From IMG/VR virus record IMGVR_UViG_3300023179_002684, positions 1-38,849 of that record: a DNA stretch of 38,849 nt. One strand, 5' to 3'. A program made the position numbers and the translations under genes. This document shows positions 29,122 through 34,949 of this stretch, in pieces. Source of the DNA: a virus. The notes under the pieces are model-generated. The model searched no databases, was not told the DNA's origin, and worked only from the letters and a program-made list of their open reading frames with translations. Every line of letters begins with the position of its first letter. The stretch's first letter is position 1.

Positions 29122-29837
29122 TTATCTCTTTTTGGCACTAAACACTATGTCTGCCTTGTTATAGACACACAAGGAACATTTTACACAAGCAGAGCCTTCT
29201 TTGTCAATTAGGGGAATTGCTTTTTTATTTTCAGGGCATTTAGCACCTACCCTGCCAATCATATCTTTCATATCTGCCTGTCCTATTGCGAAAGTATCGG
29301 CAAGGTATGCTAATCTAATTCCACTTTGAGATAACTCTACGGCTTCTTGTTTGTTATCTGTATCAGTACTAAAATAGAGAGATAAGTTGTCAATCTCTTT
29401 TAGCATACGGGCTGCGGAGGGTACTCTAGTATAAACCCAAAATTGTATGTCAGGATTATTTAGAATAACGTGCTTCCATGCGAAAGTGTAAGTGTCATTG
29501 AAAAAGTCCCCGTCCCAATGAATACGAAAAAGTTTCGGGGCATTGCGTTTATCACAATCAGCCCTAAACTCATCTATCATGTCGGAGATAAGTTTTTCCA
29601 TAGTGTCATGGTCTGCGTCTTTGAGCAGGTTCCAATTATGGAGTAGAGTATCCCTTACTCCTTTGTAAATCTTTTCGAGTTTTCCTGCGTAGCATACCTT
29701 AGAACAAGTAGGTGTTTGGTTAGGGCATGAGAAATCTTTTCCAGCAGGTAATCCGAAAGTGTTGGCAATCGTTGGGGTTTTTCCGTTGGTGATACGGCAT
29801 TGGCTACCTTTCTATCGTTAGAGCGTTTTAGTTTCAT
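29122..29837 (-). pseudogene. GP88-like gene split by a frameshift
   Basis: Two reading frames form one gene. The N-terminal frame starts at 29837 (MKLKRSNDRKVANAV). After about codon 15 the rest continues in the -1 frame as TNGKTPTIANTFGLPAG, CPNQTPTCSKVCYAGKLEKI, FRIHWDGDFFNDTYTFAWK and CPENKK..ACVKCSLCVY to the stop at 29122. The joined protein of about 237 residues resembles the phage gene product 88 family with Cys clusters at both ends. The run GGAAAAACCCC near the break could mean a sequencing error, a true mutation or ribosomal slippage; no perfect slippery heptamer is seen. Confidence 0.7.
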
Positions 29838-29858
29838 GGGGTTCCTTTCTGACCTTCA

Positions 29859-29887
29859 AGAATAACATTTTAGTGTGGTTTTGTCAA
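29859..29887 (-). promoter_or_regulatory. Promoter for the GP88-like gene
   Basis: On the - strand, TTGACA (29887-29882) and TATTCT (29864-29859) are 17 bp apart. The -35 overlaps the end of the upstream small gene. Confidence 0.65.
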
Positions 29888-30001
29888 ATTTTTGTGTTTA
29901 ACTTTTCGGGAATAAACTTTCTTGTTCCTTAATGGGGCAGCAGCGTTAGATCTCCGTAACTCTTGAATACGGCGTATTTCTGACTGCGTTTTTTTATACA
30001 T
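29870..30001 (-). CDS. Small basic protein
   Basis: This 43-residue protein (TQSEIRRIQELRRSNAAAPL RNKK then VKHKNLTKPH) is very basic and helical and could bind nucleic acid. The start is leaderless: TAAGAT ends exactly 6 nt before the ATG. It was too short for a routine gene cut-off but the promoter makes it credible. Confidence 0.6.
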   Translation of the reverse strand: MYKKTQSEIRRIQELRRSNAAAPLRNKKVYSRKVKHKNLTKPH

Positions 30002-30007
30002 GAAATA

Positions 30008-30036
30008 ATCTTATCAGATTTCGGGAAAAAAATCAA
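30008..30036 (-). promoter_or_regulatory. Leaderless promoter
   Basis: On the - strand, TTGATT (30036-30031) and TAAGAT (30013-30008) are 17 bp apart, and the ATG at 30001 follows after 6 nt. Confidence 0.7.
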
Positions 30037-30072
30037 ATCCCACGTAATTGGGAGTTTCTGTACAAATCGGAC

Positions 30073-30100
30073 GGGGCGGCAAATTTATTCTAAAATAAAT
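30073..30100 (-). repeat. Box copy 4 with hairpin
   Basis: GGGGCGGCAAATTT (30073-30086 on +, one mismatch) overlaps a 7-bp AT hairpin (ATTTATT/AATAAAT, 30083-30100). In the - direction the hairpin and box follow the end of the 30085 gene, overlapping its last codons. A partial AAATCGGAC box lies next to it. Confidence 0.55.
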
Positions 30101-30288
30101 AATTCAAATTGTTCATCATCAAAAATTTCTAGCACATCTTTCTCGCCATACTCATCTTCATGAATTAAAACAAAACCTTCTTTAGTTGGTGTGATAGAAA
30201 TAATTTTGACAATACTCTCTGCAATACCAATTAGATCGTTTTCTTCTAATTGGTCTGCATTGAGCACATCAACCATGCGATAATCCAT
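30085..30288 (-). CDS. Small acidic hypothetical protein
   Basis: This 67-residue acidic protein begins MDYRMVDVLNADQLEENDLI GIAE and ends DDEQFELFILE, an arrangement frequent in actinophage hypotheticals. The start at 30288 is chosen because a TACAAT box lies 7 nt upstream, close to the leaderless spacing. Confidence 0.6.
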   Translation of the reverse strand: MDYRMVDVLNADQLEENDLIGIAESIVKIISITPTKEGFVLIHEDEYGEKDVLEIFDDEQFELFILE

Positions 30289-30303
30289 AGTTAGCATTGT
30301 AGC

Positions 30304-30513
30304 CTATTTTATAGTTACTCTGCCGTCAGCATAAAAGTTTTTTGTATACATTTTACCTGTTGGGTCTGTGAGATTATAGGTTGCGTATTCTTTAGCGTTG
30401 CCGTGGTCTTTACACAAAGCCCAAAGTTGAGCAGCATCAGTAAAGTCAGCAATTCGGTGAGTATTGTATAACTCTCCGTCATAGTAAGTAGTTATTACAT
30501 ACATATATTCCAT
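30304..30513 (-). CDS. Small hypothetical protein
   Basis: This 69-residue protein is Tyr-rich (YMYVITTYYDGELYNTHRIA) and ends in a beta-rich segment. Function unknown. Its ATG lies 1 nt beyond the stop of the upstream 26-residue gene. Confidence 0.6.
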   Translation of the reverse strand: MEYMYVITTYYDGELYNTHRIADFTDAAQLWALCKDHGNAKEYATYNLTDPTGKMYTKNFYADGRVTIK

Positions 30514-30514
30514 T

Positions 30515-30595
30515 TTAGTCTTCCATTTCCTCTCTCATAGCCTCATGCCACGAATTTTCATCATACCAAATTTTATTTAGTGTGTCATATTGCAT
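30515..30595 (-). CDS. Very small acidic protein
   Basis: This 26-residue peptide (MQYDTLNKIWYDENSWHEAM REEMED) is helical and acidic. It is packed between two genes with 1-nt gaps, which is the main support. Confidence 0.45.
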   Translation of the reverse strand: MQYDTLNKIWYDENSWHEAMREEMED

Positions 30596-30596
30596 T

Positions 30597-30896
30597 TTAG
30601 TATTCCTCTCTTTCAATCACCCATGCGTCTAGGTGGTGTTGTTCAATAATAGCCCAAGCAGGGGCAGTAGTCAAACCTTTATAGGTTATGCCTTCAGGCA
30701 TAGGTATTTCCAAATCCCACAAGCCTAGGTCATTTACGGCGTCAATAGCCTCAATACAAGGTGCGACCATTGACTTAGGAACGGGTGGATAGTGATTAGC
30801 CCGTAGGTGAATACCTATCTGAGTTTCAATATCTAAGTGGATACCTAACTCATCAAGCGTTCCGTCTGCCATTTCTGTTGCCATATTGCTTCCCAT
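30597..30896 (-). CDS. Hypothetical protein
   Basis: This 99-residue protein starts at 30896, chosen because GCGAGG lies upstream and the upstream stop is next to it. It contains GIHLRANHYPPVPKSMVAPC and ends in a Trp/His-rich segment. No family is recognised. Confidence 0.6.
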   Translation of the reverse strand: MGSNMATEMADGTLDELGIHLDIETQIGIHLRANHYPPVPKSMVAPCIEAIDAVNDLGLWDLEIPMPEGITYKGLTTAPAWAIIEQHHLDAWVIEREEY

Positions 30897-30897
30897 A

Positions 30898-31116
30898 TTA
30901 GTTAGCCTCGCCTGTTGCGAAAATTGACAATTCACTTTCAGAGAGTAATCCGTTATCCCAAATTACATCTCCGTCCTCATCAAGAATTAGTCCATAAGGA
31001 TTACACTCGCAATCCTCAATGTCATAGTCCTCGCCATTAGCAAAGCCATGATAACCTTTTCCGTAGCACAAATCGCAATTAGCGATAGTGCGTAGTGCGT
31101 ATTCCAATTTATCCAT
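30898..31116 (-). CDS. Small zinc-binding protein (CxxCxGxG type)
   Basis: This 72-residue protein has CDLCYGKGYHGFANGEDYDI EDCECNP, a DnaJ-like zinc half-module. The 36-residue protein at 34647-34757 is a shortened relative (CDECYGHG...CEC). AGAAAGGA precedes the ATG. Its promoter belongs to the TGTCAGT class. Confidence 0.7.
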   Translation of the reverse strand: MDKLEYALRTIANCDLCYGKGYHGFANGEDYDIEDCECNPYGLILDEDGDVIWDNGLLSESELSIFATGEAN

Positions 31117-31145
31117 TTTTATTTATCCTTTCTTTCAATACTGAA

Positions 31146-31174
31146 ATCCTATCATGGGGGACTGACAAAATCAA
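31146..31174 (-). promoter_or_regulatory. Promoter with TGTCAGT spacer
   Basis: On the - strand, TTGATT (31174-31169) and TAGGAT (31151-31146) are 17 bp apart, and the spacer begins TTGTCAGT. Four other promoters carry this motif in the same place. Confidence 0.65.
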
Positions 31175-31188
31175 ATCCCCACGCCCTA

Positions 31189-31686
31189 TTACCACGAGGA
31201 AGTGTAGTAAAAGGACAATTTGGACATTTCAGGCAGAGCAAATACTCTGTCCAATTTAGACTTAGTATTCTTTAGGTCATTCCAATACCATTCGTCAATA
31301 TCAGTAGAGCCAAAGAAAAATCCTTCTTGTGGGGGTAGCAAATTAGGGTTGCGTTCTGCCAAAGCCCTATTAACTAGATCAAGTAGGTCTTTCAATTTCT
31401 CATGGGATACATAGTATTCCCCACAATTATCGTTGCCACCTTGAACATTATTTACAAACCAAGCGTGTATCTGATTAGCCTTACGCCAATAAGCACAAGT
31501 CACTTCAACATGAACGCCATAGATATCAACGGCAACATCTTTCATTCCTGCCGTTTCAACAATATTATTCCATAGAGGGAATACTACTTCAGGAGAGTCA
31601 TAGGATAATTCATCATTATCCTGTAACGCCTGCCAATTAACTTTTTCCACGTATTTCTTAGCGTGGAGATACATATCTAATCCCAT
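31189..31686 (-). CDS. Conserved MGLDMYL-family phage protein
   Basis: This 165-residue protein begins MGLDMYLHAKKYVEKVNWQA and contains AYWRKANQIHAWFVNNVQGG NDNCGEYYV and GFFFGSTDIDEWYWNDL, the marks of a widespread phage family of unknown role. The two Trp/His-rich motifs may form an active site. AGAAAGGA precedes its ATG. Confidence 0.8.
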   Translation of the reverse strand: MGLDMYLHAKKYVEKVNWQALQDNDELSYDSPEVVFPLWNNIVETAGMKDVAVDIYGVHVEVTCAYWRKANQIHAWFVNNVQGGNDNCGEYYVSHEKLKDLLDLVNRALAERNPNLLPPQEGFFFGSTDIDEWYWNDLKNTKSKLDRVFALPEMSKLSFYYTSSW

Positions 31687-31881
31687 TTAGATATTTCCTT
31701 TCTGTTTTGATTTTTCCAAATCTTTTTTTTCATTTGCTACAAATCGTTGTAGGTCTTTTAGATTTTCATCTGTTAGGTAAGTAGAGATAACGCCAAAAGA
31801 ATATGCGTATTCGCTATAACCTTTTTCTTTTGCTACGGCAATAAGTTCATCAAGTATTTTTTTTCTGTCTAAACTTTTCAT
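31687..31881 (-). CDS. Small helical protein
   Basis: This 64-residue protein is basic and helical (KKILDELIAVAKEKGYSEYA). Its stop directly touches the start region of the next gene. Function unknown. Confidence 0.65.
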   Translation of the reverse strand: MKSLDRKKILDELIAVAKEKGYSEYAYSFGVISTYLTDENLKDLQRFVANEKKDLEKSKQKGNI

Positions 31882-31911
31882 TAGTTTTCCTTTCTATATT
31901 TTCAGGCTTTT

Positions 31912-31940
31912 AGCCTATCATTTTCTACTGACATTTTCAA
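31912..31940 (-). promoter_or_regulatory. Promoter with TGTCAGT spacer
   Basis: On the - strand, TTGAAA (31940-31935) and TAGGCT (31917-31912) are 17 bp apart and the spacer begins ATGTCAGT. Two CRP-like palindromes lie upstream. Confidence 0.6.
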
Positions 31941-31980
31941 ATTAGAAACACATAAATCTCAAATAATAAGACGGCGTTTC

Positions 31981-32024
31981 TGTGAGAAAAATCACGGGGC
32001 TGCGTAAAGGTGACGTAATTCACA
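31981..32024. promoter_or_regulatory. Two CRP-like palindromes
   Basis: TGTGA-GAAAAA-TCACG (31981-31996) has one mismatch and GGTGA-CGTAAT-TCACA (32009-32024) has one mismatch to the TGTGA-N6-TCACA consensus. Both sit upstream of the promoter at 31912-31940. Confidence 0.55.
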
Positions 32025-32047
32025 TTGTGGATAACCCTGTGGAAAAC

Positions 32048-32095
32048 GTGGCGGCAAATGTTGAAACTTCAACCAATTTAGTCAAAGTTTCAACA
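32048..32095 (-). repeat. Box copy 5 with strong hairpin
   Basis: GTGGCGGCAAATGT (32048-32061, one mismatch) lies next to an 11-bp hairpin TGTTGAAACTT/AAGTTTCAACA (32059-32069 with 32085-32095, 15-nt loop). The hairpin directly follows the stop of the 32103 gene. Confidence 0.65.
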
Positions 32096-32102
32096 ATTTA
32101 AT

Positions 32103-32249
32103 TTAGATCTTTATTTCATTCCATTTCATCTCAGCAATTTCTTTACGCAAATTTTTATTTTCAATTTCAAATCTACGCAAATTCATTAGCATTCCAAAAA
32201 AGAAAACGCCGAATGAAATTAGAGCGAATGTCAAAATTATTTCTGTCAT
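32103..32249 (-). CDS. Small membrane/coiled-coil protein
   Basis: This 48-residue protein has one membrane segment (IILTFALISFGVFFFGMLM) and a charged helix (FEIENKNLRKEIAEM). It overlaps the upstream gene by ATGA coupling and ends at a terminator-like hairpin. Confidence 0.6.
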   Translation of the reverse strand: MTEIILTFALISFGVFFFGMLMNLRRFEIENKNLRKEIAEMKWNEIKI

Positions 32250-32437
32250 GCGTTTATTAGTCCTAACTCATCAACGCCACACGCTTTCTCAAAACGGGCT
32301 TTATCAAATCTGTCATTATCAGCGAGAAAGAATTGAGCAAATTCCTCAACCAAATCCTCAAATACCTGTGGGTGTATCTCGCCAGAAAATCCAGCGAGAA
32401 TGTTAGCAGTTTCAATATAGTCTTTACGAGTCATCAT
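32246..32437 (-). CDS. Small conserved phage protein
   Basis: This 63-residue acidic helical protein (TRKDYIETANILAGFSGEIH, then ADNDRFDKARFEKACGVDE) resembles small actinophage proteins. It shares a stop/start junction with its upstream neighbour. Function unknown. Confidence 0.65.
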   Translation of the reverse strand: MMTRKDYIETANILAGFSGEIHPQVFEDLVEEFAQFFLADNDRFDKARFEKACGVDELGLINA

Positions 32438-32697
32438 TAGTTAGACTCCTCATCTAATAGAATGAACGCATGAGTGCCACCTTCATTGACACGCTCTAAT
32501 TCTGAAAGTAATTCATCACGAGTTAGAAGTGAAGCATTACCTACTAATTCTGTTACTGCCTGAATATTTAGGTCTGTTACAACCTGCGTAGGAAGTTTAG
32601 CAAGTGAGCCTGCGAATGGAGAGTTAGCGTTAATGCGTGAAATAAATTTTACGCCATCTACCACGAATGGGTAGTCTGTATAGTTAGTTGTTGTCAT
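32437..32697 (-). CDS. Small hypothetical protein
   Basis: This 86-residue protein starts at 32697, chosen because AAGAAAGG lies upstream. It contains LAKLPTQVVTDLNIQAVTEL and a helical Leu-rich tail. A promoter TTGACA-17-TAAACT lies inside the upstream coding sequence. Confidence 0.6.
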   Translation of the reverse strand: MTTTNYTDYPFVVDGVKFISRINANSPFAGSLAKLPTQVVTDLNIQAVTELVGNASLLTRDELLSELERVNEGGTHAFILLDEESN

Positions 32698-32698
32698 T

Positions 32699-32821
32699 TT
32701 AGTTTTTACCTTTCTTGGGTGTGTTAGTTGTATTGACAAGTTTAGCGATTTTCTCTAGGTTTGTCAAGCGAGTCGCTTCACGCTCTTTCTTGACTAATTC
32801 TTGGAATTCATGAAGTTTCAT
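32699..32821 (-). CDS. Small basic helical protein
   Basis: This 40-residue protein (MKLHEFQELVKKEREATRLT NLEKIAKL) is an amphipathic helix with a basic tail. The start overlaps the upstream stop (TAATG). It contains the promoter for the following gene, so it might be partly regulatory DNA; still, the overlap supports translation. Confidence 0.5.
   Translation of the reverse strand: MKLHEFQELVKKEREATRLTNLEKIAKLVNTTNTPKKGKN
32739..32767 (-). promoter_or_regulatory. Promoter inside the 32699-32821 gene
   Basis: On the - strand, TTGACA (32767-32762) and TAAACT (32744-32739) are 17 bp apart and lead to the ATG at 32697. Confidence 0.6.
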
Positions 32822-33015
32822 TAGTCTGCCACCTTTACTGCGACAGTAGCCCAACGAGAGCCATTGAAACGAATTGCGTAGGCTTCATAGCCGTCAAGCC
32901 AAATATCCTCACGCTTCTCAGCGAAAGTGATTTCGCCGTATTGGTATTTTCTCGCAAGTGAGCGAGGGTAGTAAGTTTGACCCACAAGTAGGTCTGCGAT
33001 AGTATAAGTTTTCAT
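32821..33015 (-). CDS. Small beta-rich hypothetical protein
   Basis: This 64-residue protein (TYTIADLLVGQTYYPRSLAR then FNGSRWATVAVKVAD) is beta-rich. AGAAAGGA precedes the ATG. Function unknown; the layout resembles small SH3-like barrels in actinophages. Confidence 0.65.
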   Translation of the reverse strand: MKTYTIADLLVGQTYYPRSLARKYQYGEITFAEKREDIWLDGYEAYAIRFNGSRWATVAVKVAD

Positions 33016-33110
33016 TTAGTTATCCTTTCTAAGATACTTTCTAATAATTCTATTATTTCATTTTTTAGCGTGAAAGTCAAATTAGACACACGCTTGAAGA
33101 GTGTGATTTC

Positions 33111-33290
33111 TCACACACCCAGAATGTCTGGACCATAGTATCCGACGGCAGCGACGACATTCATCACGCCTTTATAGTCTTTACAGTTTGGACAGAAGCG
33201 ATCCCATCCATCCATCATGCGTGAGCAAAACACGCAGACATTATCAGTTAGGCACACGCCTAGATTTTCAATTTGGTTTAGTGTAGTCAT
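33111..33290 (-). CDS. Zinc ribbon protein
   Basis: This 59-residue protein has CVFCSRMMDGWDRFCPNCKD, a clear two-knuckle zinc ribbon, followed by a hydrophobic tail. AGAAAGG precedes the ATG. Its promoter is of the TGTCAGT class with tandem CRP-like sites upstream. Confidence 0.75.
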   Translation of the reverse strand: MTTLNQIENLGVCLTDNVCVFCSRMMDGWDRFCPNCKDYKGVMNVVAAVGYYGPDILGV

Positions 33291-33323
33291 TTTTGACCTA
33301 CCTTTCTATTTTCTTACTCCGTA

Positions 33324-33352
33324 AGTCTAGCAGAACGGACTGACAAAATCAA
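33324..33352 (-). promoter_or_regulatory. Promoter with TGTCAGT spacer
   Basis: On the - strand, TTGATT (33352-33347) and TAGACT (33329-33324) are 17 bp apart; the spacer begins TTGTCAGT and TGC precedes the -10. Confidence 0.7.
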
Positions 33353-33378
33353 ATCGAAAATCGGGGCAAATCGGACAT

Positions 33379-33410
33379 TGTGACGTAACTCACATGTGAG
33401 TAATCTCACA
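33379..33410. promoter_or_regulatory. Tandem perfect CRP-like palindromes
   Basis: TGTGACGTAACTCACA (33379-33394) and TGTGAGTAATCTCACA (33395-33410) are both perfect TGTGA-N6-TCACA matches and abut without a gap. The first also has the central TA of the actinobacterial GlxR site. They lie about 70 and 86 bp upstream of the predicted start. Confidence 0.75.
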
Positions 33411-33430
33411 GCGTTGCGACACGCCCGAAC

Positions 33431-33474
33431 GTGGCGGCAAATTTATAGTCTGCCAAATTTTATTAGCAGACTAT
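33431..33474 (-). repeat. Box copy 6 with hairpin
   Basis: The exact 14-mer GTGGCGGCAAATTT (33431-33444) touches a 9-bp hairpin ATAGTCTGC/GCAGACTAT (33445-33453 with 33466-33474). The hairpin sits behind the stop of the gene at 33481-33627. Confidence 0.7.
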
Positions 33475-33480
33475 TTTTAT

Positions 33481-33627
33481 TTATTCAACAACATCTAAAA
33501 CTTCAAATGCTTCGAATTTTACTAATTCACTATCAGGTAAATTATTCAAAGATTTACGCAATTCAAAAATTGCTTTTACATCGCTATCTGTATCAACGAT
33601 GTATGAAATCAATACATTTTTTTTCAT
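33481..33627 (-). CDS. Small acidic hypothetical protein
   Basis: This 48-residue protein (KKNVLISYIVDTDSDVKAIF and ELVKFEAFEVLDVVE) is beta-rich and acidic. AGAAAGGA precedes its ATG. Function unknown. Confidence 0.6.
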   Translation of the reverse strand: MKKNVLISYIVDTDSDVKAIFELRKSLNNLPDSELVKFEAFEVLDVVE

Positions 33628-33678
33628 TTAGTTATCCTTTCTTTTTTTGCCTTGACCTAGATTATTTGCTCACTTATT

Positions 33679-33693
33679 TAGTGAGGCTCACTA
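33679..33693. promoter_or_regulatory. 15-bp palindrome between two genes
   Basis: TAGTGAGGCTCACTA is self-complementary around one central base and overlaps a possible hairpin with an adjacent CTCACT. It may be an operator or a mild terminator. Confidence 0.4.
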
Positions 33694-33707
33694 GGATTTT
33701 TATTTAG

Positions 33708-33929
33708 TTATCTTTTTTTTCTATACTTAGCGTAGAGAATAAATAGCCTACGATAACCACACTCAGTACAATACTTATTTACTGATGTGCTAGACCTAAC
33801 TTCTGTATAAGTAGGGTGCTTACAATTAGGGTTATTACCCTTTACATTATAGTCGTTATAGTGATACTGCTCATGGTCAAAACCATAGTATCCGTTATTT
33901 AGTTTTACATTTTCTTTAGTGTTAGTCAT
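33708..33929 (-). CDS. Zinc-binding hypothetical protein
   Basis: This 73-residue protein has NNPNCKHPTYTEV and YCTECGYRRLF, giving a C-x-H plus CxxC site, and a Tyr-rich N-terminal half. The start at 33929 is chosen because AAAGAAAGG lies upstream. It is the first gene of the leftward region. Confidence 0.65.
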   Translation of the reverse strand: MTNTKENVKLNNGYYGFDHEQYHYNDYNVKGNNPNCKHPTYTEVRSSTSVNKYCTECGYRRLFILYAKYRKKR

Positions 33930-34245
33930 TTTATCTAACCTTTCTTTATTATCTAATACAAGTATTCTAGCAGGGGGTACTGACATTCTACTGACGAGTA
34001 TGTGTATAAATCGGACATTCTAAAAAACTATTTTTGTGAATTGGGTCACAAGATCGTGGGCATAAAATAATTTGCCCGTAAGTATCGGCGTGTCGATTTG
34101 ACAATTGCCGCCATGCCGCCAGTCCGAAATGTCCGATTTGTTCTATAACAAAAATTTATTTTATTTTATCGGCGTGTCGCCTTGACTTTGTCGGAGGTAT
34201 CGTGTAGAATACTCCGTATTAGAAAGTCAAGAAAGGACAACTAAG
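33930..34245. other. Divergent control region
   Basis: No gene is seen in 316 bp. On the - side, a TGCTAGAAT extended -10 (33972-33964) with a TGTCAGT spacer leads left. Further in are AAATCGGACATT (34008-34019, and inverted at 34128-34139), a perfect CRP-like site TGTGA-N6-TCACA (34035-34050) and CGGCGTGTCG twice (34086-34095 and 34170-34179). An ATTGCCGCCAT remnant of the 14-bp box lies at about 34104. The rightward promoter is at 34182-34210. Confidence 0.6.
34182..34210 (+). promoter_or_regulatory. Rightward promoter of the divergent region
   Basis: TTGACT (34182-34187) and TAGAAT (34205-34210) are 17 bp apart. A CGGCGTGTCG box lies directly upstream, and the first gene starts at 34246 with AAAGGA before it. 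Confidence 0.75.
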
Positions 34246-34353
34246 ATGGTTAAGAAAAATTGTATGCTTTGTGGTCAGACCACTCATGTCTCTAAACGCA
34301 GTATCCCTGCGATATGTCCGAATTGTATAGATTCGCTAAATAGTGTGAGATAA
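34246..34353 (+). CDS. Small zinc ribbon protein
   Basis: This 35-residue protein (CMLCGQTTH then CPNC) is a minimal two-knuckle zinc ribbon. GAAAGGA precedes the ATG. Its stop codon region overlaps a CRP-like palindrome. Confidence 0.65.
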   Translation: MVKKNCMLCGQTTHVSKRSIPAICPNCIDSLNSVR

Positions 34354-34380
34354 GTCACACGGGTATGACCAGACATACCC
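34344..34380. promoter_or_regulatory. CRP-like palindrome and hairpin
   Basis: TGTGAGATAAGTCACA (34344-34359) is a perfect TGTGA-N6-TCACA site with a central TA as in GlxR sites. Then GGGTATG (34361-34367) pairs with CATACCC (34374-34380). Both precede the weak promoter of the next gene. Confidence 0.6.
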
Positions 34381-34397
34381 ACAAACCACCCCCCGAA

Positions 34398-34420
34398 ATG
34401 TCAGTGGTAGCAGATAGACT
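34398..34420 (+). promoter_or_regulatory. TGTCAGT-class promoter
   Basis: The -10 TAGACT is at 34415-34420. The 17-bp spacer begins ATGTCAGT (34398-34405). The -35 (CCCGAA) is poor, so activation from the CRP-like site about 75 bp upstream of the start could be needed. Confidence 0.5.
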
Positions 34421-34453
34421 ACCATTATTAGAAACTAAAGAAAGGTAGCAAAA

Positions 34454-34645
34454 ATGCTAACACTAAATTACACAATTGAAAAAGACGGAATTGAACTTTC
34501 CGAAATAAATAAACTCATGCTTTCAGAGCGTCAGATAAATGACCTCATGGATACTCTTGTGGCTCATGGCTACACAGTATTAGAAATGTCAGTGGATAGT
34601 GCTACGATTATCCCTACAATTCACTATTCAGAAAGGAATAACTAA
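34454..34645 (+). CDS. Small hypothetical protein
   Basis: This 63-residue protein (LNYTIEKDGIELSEINKLML SERQINDLMDTLV) is helical. AAAGAAAGG precedes its ATG. Function unknown. Confidence 0.65.
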   Translation: MLTLNYTIEKDGIELSEINKLMLSERQINDLMDTLVAHGYTVLEMSVDSATIIPTIHYSERNN

Positions 34646-34646
34646 G

Positions 34647-34757
34647 ATGATAAACTCAATTCAAAGAATAAACTGTGACGAGTGTTATGGTCACGGCGTT
34701 ATCTTCTACGGAGATGATGACGATTACGCCGTTGAACCTTGCGAGTGTGTAGCGTGA
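34647..34757 (+). CDS. Mini zinc protein (CxxCxGxG type)
   Basis: This 36-residue protein has CDECY with GHG, and CEC near its end, and matches the first half of the 72-residue protein at 30898-31116. It seems to be a reduced copy. Its stop overlaps the GTG of the next gene (GTGA). Confidence 0.6.
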   Translation: MINSIQRINCDECYGHGVIFYGDDDDYAVEPCECVA

Positions 34758-34948
34758 AGGTATTTCTCATCTCTCAACAATTCGAGGGTAATTATGACTA
34801 CGCCTTTTCATCACTAGAAAAAGCACAAGAGTTTTTATCCTCAGAGGATTATTATTCTAATTACTACATCACAGAGGTGGAGTTAGATAACCCCAAAGGT
34901 GAAGTGACTACTCACGATATCTATGATGTTATTATTTATAGGGCTTGA
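34754..34948 (+). CDS. Small hypothetical protein
   Basis: This 64-residue protein (KVFLISQQFEGNYDYAFSSL then YITEVELDN) has an alternating strand/helix layout. GTG at 34754 is the preferred start because it overlaps the upstream stop by GTGA; an earlier TTG would run through that gene. Confidence 0.6.
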   Translation: MKVFLISQQFEGNYDYAFSSLEKAQEFLSSEDYYSNYYITEVELDNPKGEVTTHDIYDVIIYRA

Positions 34949-34949
34949 T

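Noticed and set aside
33104-33120. TGTGA and TCACA around 33104 as another CRP-like site
   Set aside because: The half-sites are only 4 bp apart instead of 6; it may form a small hairpin behind the 33111 gene instead.
34361-34380. Hairpin GGGTATG/CATACCC as terminator
   Set aside because: No T-run follows, and it lies between a CRP-like site and a weak promoter, so terminator function is not supported.
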